From UBA11524 sp963590165 (lineage in GTDB: Bacteria > Bacillota > Clostridia > Christensenellales > Aristaeellaceae), in contig CAVANO010000045.1 of NCBI GenBank assembly GCA_963590165.1, positions 1 through 64,000 on the forward strand: a stretch of DNA of 64,000 nucleotides, read 5' to 3'. Positions 59,082 through 64,000 of this stretch are shown one piece after another. The notes below the pieces were generated by a model. It was not told the origin of the DNA. It worked only from the letters and a program-made list of their open reading frames with translations, and did no database searches. Made by a program: the position numbers and the translations under genes. The first letter of the stretch is position 1. Each line of letters begins with the position of its first letter.

Positions 59082-60467
59082 TCATTTCCGTTTTAGTCCG
59101 GCTGACTGTGCAATTTGGTGGATGCGCTGCGAATAATCTGCGCGGAAGAAGGCGCACTGGTCGGGGTCGCAGCCCATCATGCCGTTGCCGCTGAGCAGCG
59201 CCGATGCACGGCAGCCGCCGCCGCAGACGTATTTGTGCTCGCAAGCGGCGCATTCCGCGTTGACTTTCAGCAGGTCGCCGATGCGCGCGGTTGCGAAGTC
59301 GATGTAGCTGCCGCTGGTCAGCAGCGATTGCAGCCCGATATCCTGAATGCGCGGAAACATCGACTGATCCTCCAGCGCCGTCAATGCGATGCAGGGAAGC
59401 AGACGTCCTTCCGGCGTGATGTGGAACGTGTTGCGAACGGCATTGCATAGCATACAGCTTTCGCACGACTGCTCACCGTTCATGCGTTCCGGTGCAAGCC
59501 TATAGGTACCGTCCCTGTTCAATATCATGACATTATTCCAAATTAGGTCAAGCGGCTTGCCGTCTTCGCAATAGTGCAGAATATAATCGATGGCAGCTTC
59601 GATATAGTCCTCATTGGAAATCGTTCGCCCCTCGCCGCGGCTTTCCCACAGCGGTGTCGGGCGAATCGCGCCGATTTTGACCGCGTGAACGCCTGCTTCG
59701 CCGAGTTTTTTCAGGCTTTCGCGGACGACTGATACATTGCCCGTGTGCAGGCACATTTCGACATTGACGGAGAAGCCGCGCCGTTTGCATAGCACAAATG
59801 CGCGCCATGCTGCATCCTCCGCGCCGGTCACGCCGCGCATCCAGTCGTGCCAGCCGATGCCGTCGAAGCTGACAGAGAATTCCGGACGCATGCCGCGGCG
59901 CTCAAATTCGTCCAGCATGGTGTCATTCAGCAGCCACGCATTCGTGTAGACCTGTCGGATGACCATCTTTTTGCGGCGGATTTCATCGACAATCTCCCAG
60001 AAGTCCTTGCGGATGAAGGGCTCGCCGCCGGTCAGCTCGATTTGCTGAATGCCGCACTGACTGAGCTGGTCGATGATGCCGAATGCATCCTCATGGGACA
60101 ACTCGCCGTACTGACCGCTGGGCGCATCCATGTAGCAATGGCGGCAGCGGTAATTGCAGCGTCCGGTAATCGCCCAGTGTGCACCAGGCACAAAGCGGTT
60201 GCGGTAGAAGCGGTATTGCTGGTCTGCATCTATCGGGCTGGCAGTTTCGCACGGGCTGACCACGCCATCGGCAACATACTTGTCCAGCCGGGCACGGGTC
60301 GCATCGGTCAGCAGCCCCTCCATCGGCGTGCAGCCGTCGCAGAGAAGCAGCAGGTTGAAATCGCTGCCGGGGAGCGGCTCGACGACGTTTTCGGGGCGCT
60401 TGAGCAGCGCGTTGGTCAGGTGAAGCCAGCCGCGCAGCGCATAGGCATCATTCAGGCGATAAAACAT
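59082..60467 (-). CDS. Radical SAM/SPASM peptide maturase
   Basis: A 461-residue enzyme. An N-terminal region of about 90 residues could be a second RRE-like domain (SDFNLLLLCDGCTPMEGLL). The radical SAM motif is C104-x3-C108-x2-C111 (CNYRCRHCY), followed by LTGGEPFIRKD. The C-terminal SPASM region holds CESCMLC, a Cys in LLPCIAL, CAACEHKYVCGGGCR and CDPDQC for auxiliary clusters. Probable substrate is the 65-residue peptide encoded upstream; likely products are thioether or C-C crosslinks. AGGAG lies 8 bases before ATG 60467. Confidence 0.92.
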   Translation of the reverse strand: MFYRLNDAYALRGWLHLTNALLKRPENVVEPLPGSDFNLLLLCDGCTPMEGLLTDATRARLDKYVADGVVSPCETASPIDADQQYRFYRNRFVPGAHWAITGRCNYRCRHCYMDAPSGQYGELSHEDAFGIIDQLSQCGIQQIELTGGEPFIRKDFWEIVDEIRRKKMVIRQVYTNAWLLNDTMLDEFERRGMRPEFSVSFDGIGWHDWMRGVTGAEDAAWRAFVLCKRRGFSVNVEMCLHTGNVSVVRESLKKLGEAGVHAVKIGAIRPTPLWESRGEGRTISNEDYIEAAIDYILHYCEDGKPLDLIWNNVMILNRDGTYRLAPERMNGEQSCESCMLCNAVRNTFHITPEGRLLPCIALTALEDQSMFPRIQDIGLQSLLTSGSYIDFATARIGDLLKVNAECAACEHKYVCGGGCRASALLSGNGMMGCDPDQCAFFRADYSQRIHQIAQSAGLKRK

Positions 60468-60504
60468 GGCAGTTGCTCCTGTCGGTCGAGGCAATTAGAG
60501 GAAA

Positions 60505-60532
60505 GGCAGCACATGCCAAAGCACATGCTGCC
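60505..60532 (-). other. Stem-loop between precursor and maturase genes
   Basis: Minus-strand GGCAGCA-TG-TGC / GCA-TG-TGCTGCC with loop TTTG, followed by TTTCCTCT. The imperfect T tract suggests partial termination, which would give more precursor than enzyme mRNA. Confidence 0.65.
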
Positions 60533-60567
60533 CGCGCTCTAAGAAAAACAATGCATTTACATAATCA

Positions 60568-60765
60568 TCAAACCGAAGCCAAACCTATCGAGTCGCCGCA
60601 TACAGTAGCTCCATTTCCCCAAAAACAAATACTGCCTGTTCCGGGATCACGAAACACACAAATCTTTTCTGTAGGATCACTACCTCCCGATGCAACGACC
60701 ACCACATCGCTCGTATCAAACTCGACAATCTCCGCAAAGGGCTTTTCGTAATGTAATTTATTCAT
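60568..60765 (-). CDS. RiPP precursor peptide with GG motif and three cysteines
   Basis: A 65-residue peptide. Leader MNKLHYEKPFAEIVEFDTSD resembles the KPxxExxxFxxxDVxxxSGG leaders common next to PqqD and radical SAM genes, and ends in ASGG at residues 25-28. The putative core (29-65) contains Cys36, Cys47 and Cys56, Trp49, and Ser59 and Ser64 near the C-terminus. AAGGAGG lies 5 bases before the ATG. It lies between the HprK-like kinase and the radical SAM gene. No dedicated peptidase or exporter is in the cluster. Confidence 0.85.
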   Translation of the reverse strand: MNKLHYEKPFAEIVEFDTSDVVVVASGGSDPTEKICVFRDPGTGSICFWGNGATVCGDSIGLASV

Positions 60766-60802
60766 GATGGCCTCCTTCCTGCATCAAGCAGATCAAACTT
60801 CG

Positions 60803-61591
60803 TTATGCCTTCGTGGGCTGCAGCGATTGCGTCAGTGCAGCGCTGCTGACCAGCACAGCGTCCGGCGCAAAGTTGTTGACGTCCATATGGTAGACGGGAA
60901 TCTGCTCGATCAGGCTGTCAAGCAGGCTAAGCATCTCAATGCGTGTCGCCGCTTCGTTCGGCAGCAGTACGGCGTTGAAGAGCCAGTCCGTCATATGTGT
61001 CGCAGGGGTAATGCGGTTGTTTTCGCCGCGCGTCAGGAAGCAAATGCCCTTGAGCGGCACGGCAATCGGGTTGCCGAGGTTCTCCTTCCCCTGCCACGGA
61101 GAACCGCAGACGTACCATTGACCGTTGTCCAGCATCAGGATGGGCTTGTCGCCGTTGATCATGCGGGCGCGTGCGTCGGGCTCGTGCCGATCCTGATTGC
61201 CGAAATGCTTCAGCCAAAGGTTTGCATGCGTAGATTTGCCGACACCGCTTCGTCCCGAGAAGATGTAGCCGCAGCCATCCAGCGAAACGGCAGCGCCGTG
61301 CAGGATGAATGCGTGATGCCTCGGCAGCATCATGCTGATCTTCCGGTAGAGCACGTTCTCCTCGTCCTGCATCCGCTGCGTGCTGTTCGCATTGGTGCGC
61401 TGACGAAGGCGCGAGAGCAGCCGGACGGGATGATGCTCGCTGCGGAGCGCGTCCAGCTCTTCATCCGAAACAGACACCGTACAGACAGGCGCTTCATCGG
61501 TCAGATATGCATGATACTTATCCTGCAACGCCGGGTTGCGTGTCTGAAGCTGGAAAGGCGTTTTTGCAATCTTTATTGTAAAGCACTGCAT
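60803..61591 (-). CDS. HPr kinase-like protein of the RiPP cluster
   Basis: A 262-residue protein of the HprK/PEP-carboxykinase-like fold. HGAAVSLDGCGYIFSGRSGV leads into the Walker A G113-x4-GKST (residues 113-121). Downstream blocks NGDKPILMLDNGQWYVCGSP and WQGKENLG are typical of HprK-like proteins in RiPP loci, and the C-terminal half is helical. Related kinases in some lasso-peptide clusters phosphorylate a C-terminal Ser of the precursor. First gene of the operon, 66 bases after its promoter. Confidence 0.85.
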   Translation of the reverse strand: MQCFTIKIAKTPFQLQTRNPALQDKYHAYLTDEAPVCTVSVSDEELDALRSEHHPVRLLSRLRQRTNANSTQRMQDEENVLYRKISMMLPRHHAFILHGAAVSLDGCGYIFSGRSGVGKSTHANLWLKHFGNQDRHEPDARARMINGDKPILMLDNGQWYVCGSPWQGKENLGNPIAVPLKGICFLTRGENNRITPATHMTDWLFNAVLLPNEAATRIEMLSLLDSLIEQIPVYHMDVNNFAPDAVLVSSAALTQSLQPTKA

Positions 61592-61656
61592 AACCGTCTC
61601 TCCTTCCTTTACAGGTCTCGGAAACAGCGAACGTTTGTGTCTTTCTCCACATGCGT

Positions 61657-61685
61657 ATTATAGCAAATGTTGGTTGAAATGTCAA
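61657..61685 (-). promoter_or_regulatory. Promoter of the RiPP operon
   Basis: Minus strand TTGACA (61685-61680), 17 bases, TATAAT (61662-61657): full consensus. A half-site-like CAACTAACA lies just upstream at 61700-61708. Confidence 0.9.
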
Positions 61686-61766
61686 GGGCTTTTTGGAATT
61701 CAACTAACAAAAAAGGAGAAATATGACATTGTAACCTAACGACTCCTAGTTTCATACATTTGTGCA

Positions 61767-61805
61767 TAAAAAAGGAGACCGCCTCATTCCTGAGACGATC
61801 CCCTT
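61767..61805 (-). terminator. Terminator of oppA
   Basis: Minus-strand stem AAGGGGATCGTCTC / GAGGCGGTCTCCTT with three mismatches, followed by six T. Confidence 0.85.
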
Positions 61806-61824
61806 TGTGTGGGTTAACTGTGGA

Positions 61825-63609
61825 TTATTCCGCGATGGTGCAGTGCATGAAGTACTTGTAGCCAAGCGGGTTGGAGAAGAAGCCCTGCACAGAGTCATCG
61901 ATCATGTAGATGTCGGTGTAGTAGTACAGCGGCACGATGCAGCCGGTCTCCATCAGCATGTCCTCAGCGATGTGCATCAGGGCATAGCGGGTGGTGTTGT
62001 CGGTGCAGCTCTTGATGGTGGAGATCAGCACGTCGTAGGTCTCAGCCCAAGTGCCGTTCTCGACCTTGATGTCGTAGCCGTATTCGGTCAGGTCCAGGTT
62101 GTAGATGGTCAGGGACGCGCTGTCGCCCTTGCCGAACTGGACATCGTTGTTGCCGGAAGCGGTCACCCACATGTCAAGGAAGCAGATCGGGTCGTTGTAG
62201 TCAGCCAGCCAGCCGTTGCGGGCGATGGTGTAGTCGCCGGCCTTACGGGTGTTCAGGAAGGTGTTCCATTCCTGGTTGGTCAGGTTCATGGTGATGCCCA
62301 CGCTCGCGAGCGCGCTCTGCAGGTATTCGCCGATCGCCTTGTGACCTTCGCTGGTGTTGTACAGGTAGGTCATGGACGGGAAGTTGGTGAAGACACCGGC
62401 TTCTTCGTCGTAGTCGTAGTACTTCTTCAGGACTTCGATGGCCTTGTCCCAGTTGTCCATGTACGCATCTTCGGACACGTCATAGTAACCGGTGACGCCC
62501 TCGACATGACCCGCGTTCTTGTAGAACTCGGAGCCGTCGGCGTCGGTCATGCCCATCGCGACGAAGCTGGAAGCAGGCACCTGGCCAGCCTGACCGATTT
62601 CTTCAACGATGTAGTTGCGGTCGAACAGCAGGCCGATGGCGCTGCGGATTTCCTGACGGGCGAGTTCAGCCTCGTTGCCGGTCAGCTCGCAGCCTTCGGG
62701 CAGGATTTCTTCGTTGATGTTCCAGCAGACGTAGTAGGTGCCGATCTGACCAGCGACCACGAATTCGGTCGGATACTTGACCTTCAGCGCCGCAATTTCG
62801 GACGTGGGAACGTCGTCAATCAGCTGCCAGTCGCCCTTTTCGAAGTTGGCGAGCATGTTGTTGGCGTCGTCGGAGAGGTAGCACTCCAGGACGTCCAGCG
62901 TCACGTTGTCAGCGTCATGATAGTAGGGGTTCTTCGTCAGGGTGATCTTGCTGTTGTGCACCCATTCGGTCATGGTGTAGGGACCATTGCCGATGTAGGT
63001 GGAAGGATCAGTCGCCCAGGACTCGTTCGCGACGACATCCTCACGAACAGGCATGTACGCCGGGAAGGCGAGCAGCTCGTTCCAGTAAGCAACAGCGTTG
63101 GACAGGGTGACCTGCAGGGTCTTGTCGTCCAGCGCGGTCACGGCCAGGTTGGAAGCAGTCGGGTCGGAACCGTCGTCGGTGTAGCCCAGAACCACTTCAT
63201 ACATGTAGCCGTAGTCAGCACCCAGCTGAGAGGACGCGGCACGCTTCCAAGCGTACTCGAAGTCCTTCGCGGTCAGATCCTGACCGTCGGACCACTTCAG
63301 GCCGTCCTTCAGGGTGTAGGTGTAGGTGACGGTACCGTCCTCATTCACAACGCCCTCGGGCAGTTCCACAGCGCAGTCCGCCACGATGACCAGATTGCCC
63401 TCATCGTTCTGTGCCCACGTGGCCAGACCGGAGAAGAGGTGAGCAATCATCGTTGCGCCGTCAACAGCGGAGTTCAGCGCGGGGTCGAGCGTGTCAGGCT
63501 CAGACGCCAGGCAGACAGACAGCTTCGTTGTGCCGTCCTCGGCGACAGCGAACAGGCTGCAGCTGAGCATCATTGCGATGGCCAGCAGGAGAGCAGTCAG
63601 CTTTTTCAT
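61825..63609 (-). CDS. oppA: Oligopeptide ABC transporter substrate-binding protein
   Basis: A 594-residue family 5 binding protein. Signal region MKKLTALLLAIAMMLSCSLF ends in AVA/EDG; MLSC could serve as a weak lipobox. The N-terminal LSVCLASEPDTLDPALNSAV, FSGLATW, YTYTLKDGLKWSDGQDLTAKDFEYAWKR (in two adjoining blocks) and late IARNGWLADYNDPICFLDMW are typical OppA features. AGGAGG lies 7 bases before ATG 63609. Binds peptides outside and delivers them to OppBCDF; an Opp ATPase gene precedes it. Confidence 0.93.
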   Translation of the reverse strand: MKKLTALLLAIAMMLSCSLFAVAEDGTTKLSVCLASEPDTLDPALNSAVDGATMIAHLFSGLATWAQNDEGNLVIVADCAVELPEGVVNEDGTVTYTYTLKDGLKWSDGQDLTAKDFEYAWKRAASSQLGADYGYMYEVVLGYTDDGSDPTASNLAVTALDDKTLQVTLSNAVAYWNELLAFPAYMPVREDVVANESWATDPSTYIGNGPYTMTEWVHNSKITLTKNPYYHDADNVTLDVLECYLSDDANNMLANFEKGDWQLIDDVPTSEIAALKVKYPTEFVVAGQIGTYYVCWNINEEILPEGCELTGNEAELARQEIRSAIGLLFDRNYIVEEIGQAGQVPASSFVAMGMTDADGSEFYKNAGHVEGVTGYYDVSEDAYMDNWDKAIEVLKKYYDYDEEAGVFTNFPSMTYLYNTSEGHKAIGEYLQSALASVGITMNLTNQEWNTFLNTRKAGDYTIARNGWLADYNDPICFLDMWVTASGNNDVQFGKGDSASLTIYNLDLTEYGYDIKVENGTWAETYDVLISTIKSCTDNTTRYALMHIAEDMLMETGCIVPLYYYTDIYMIDDSVQGFFSNPLGYKYFMHCTIAE

Positions 63610-63723
63610 GATGATACCTCCTAATGTGATTGTGTATGTCAAAAATGCGATTTTCGTGCATCAGAAACGCCGAATCAGCGATTCCGATGCGAAAAAAGCA
63701 CCTTTGAGCGGTAGGGAAGGGAA

Positions 63724-64000
63724 TTACCCGATTTCGTGAATCCGGTGGCAGGCGACAAAGTGTCCCTTTTCCACCTCTTTGAACTCAGGAACCGATTGCG
63801 CGCACGCTTCCGTCGCATACGGGCAGCGCGTGCGGAACGGGCAGCCGGACGGCGCATTCAGCGGGCTCGGGATATCGCCGGAAAGGACGATGCGCTTGTT
63901 GGCGCGCGCCGCCTTCGGGTCGGGCAGCGGTACGGCGGACAGGAGCGAACGCGAATACGGATGCAGCGGATGATTGTAAATCTCCTCCGCCGAGGCAAGC
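63724..64000 (-). CDS. Oligopeptide ABC transporter ATP-binding protein, C-terminal part (OppF/OppD-like)
   Basis: The 92 codons present end with the oligo_HPY domain: IYNHPLHPYSRSLLSAVPLP, SGDIPSPLNAPSGCPFRTRC and PYATEACAQS, with four cysteines that may bind an Fe-S cluster as in related DppD/OppD. The stop TAA is at 63726-63724. The rest lies beyond the window edge. It is upstream of oppA in transcription, 114 bases away. OppF is more likely than OppD as the last ATPase before the binding protein, but this cannot be settled here. Confidence 0.88.
   Translation of the reverse strand, partial: LASAEEIYNHPLHPYSRSLLSAVPLPDPKAARANKRIVLSGDIPSPLNAPSGCPFRTRCPYATEACAQSVPEFKEVEKGHFVACHRIHEIG

Noticed and set aside
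61762..63624. 620-codon open frame antisense to oppA
   Set aside because: Val/Gly-rich low-complexity translation opposite a clear OppA; typical shadow of biased third positions.
63650..63705. Terminator between the Opp ATPase and oppA
   Set aside because: A CGCATC/GATGCxCG hairpin forms but no T tract follows on the minus strand, so read-through into oppA is likely.

Overview
The window looks like chromosomal DNA from a strictly low-complexity-envelope, anaerobic Bacillota (class Clostridia). It is moderately GC-rich, and a gut or rumen member near Christensenellales is plausible. The grounds are rapZ-whiA-crh synteny as in Bacillus, short-form HisG with HisZ, an S13-S11-S4-alpha-L17 operon, UPF0473, DUF896 and DUF3793 proteins, AgrC/LytTR-type signalling and strong AGGAGG ribosome sites. 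The lineage is inference; there is no 16S here. I see no phage, transposon or CRISPR array.

Layout. 1-166: end of an rRNA operon (5S 3' end, tRNA-Asn). 252-5697: plsX-acpP-rnc, a membrane protein, then rimO-pgsA. 5708-11555 (minus): an envelope-type operon with an M1-like protein lacking a zinc ligand, a GT2-GtrA fusion, an unlisted 54-residue membrane peptide, a phosphodiester glycosidase, an Lgt-like protein, DUF896 and UPF0473. 11594-12157: YbaK deacylase. 12190-16255 (minus): a heterodimeric ABC exporter behind a 26-codon leader ORF and terminator. 16282-19305 (minus): the metN-metI-metQ methionine importer behind a 33-codon leader ORF with 11 Met and 2 Cys codons and a terminator. 19373-24485: an L,D-transpeptidase, a UDP-GlcNAc 2-epimerase and a LytTR/GHKL two-component pair. 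24492-31607: two domain-swapped GH3 glycosidases flanking a small secreted protein, with 21-bp direct repeats at the promoter. 31615-33013: cca. 33111-36700: alpha ribosomal operon. 36723-41993: a propeller-SBP fusion, a small membrane protein and an MFS-acyltransferase fusion. 42000-42880: tRNA-Pro, tRNA-Thr, rplS. 42971-44696: ECF sigma and DUF4349 protein. 44692-46417: orphan DNA methyltransferase and Cys-rich protein. 46543-49772: murB-rapZ-whiA-crh. 49928-51096: an unknown protein. 51244-56541: a 16-bp tandem repeat and hisZ-G-D-B-A-IE. 56565-58254: a probably iron-regulated DUF3793-flavodoxin pair and a DUF3574-like protein. 58250-61685 (minus): a RiPP cluster (HprK-like kinase, Cys-containing precursor, radical SAM/SPASM enzyme, PqqD-like carrier, VanZ). 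61767-64000: oppA and the end of an Opp ATPase.

The most notable signals are regulatory or encoded in ORFs under 60 codons: the Met/Cys-rich attenuator peptide ahead of metNIQ, a second leader-terminator unit ahead of the exporter, and the RiPP cluster that pairs a radical SAM maturase with an HprK-like kinase. Next come the LytTR-style direct repeats between a two-component system and a glycosidase operon, and twin GTTAG-N6-CTAAC operators bracketing the flavodoxin promoter. All mechanisms proposed for these are inferences from sequence geometry.
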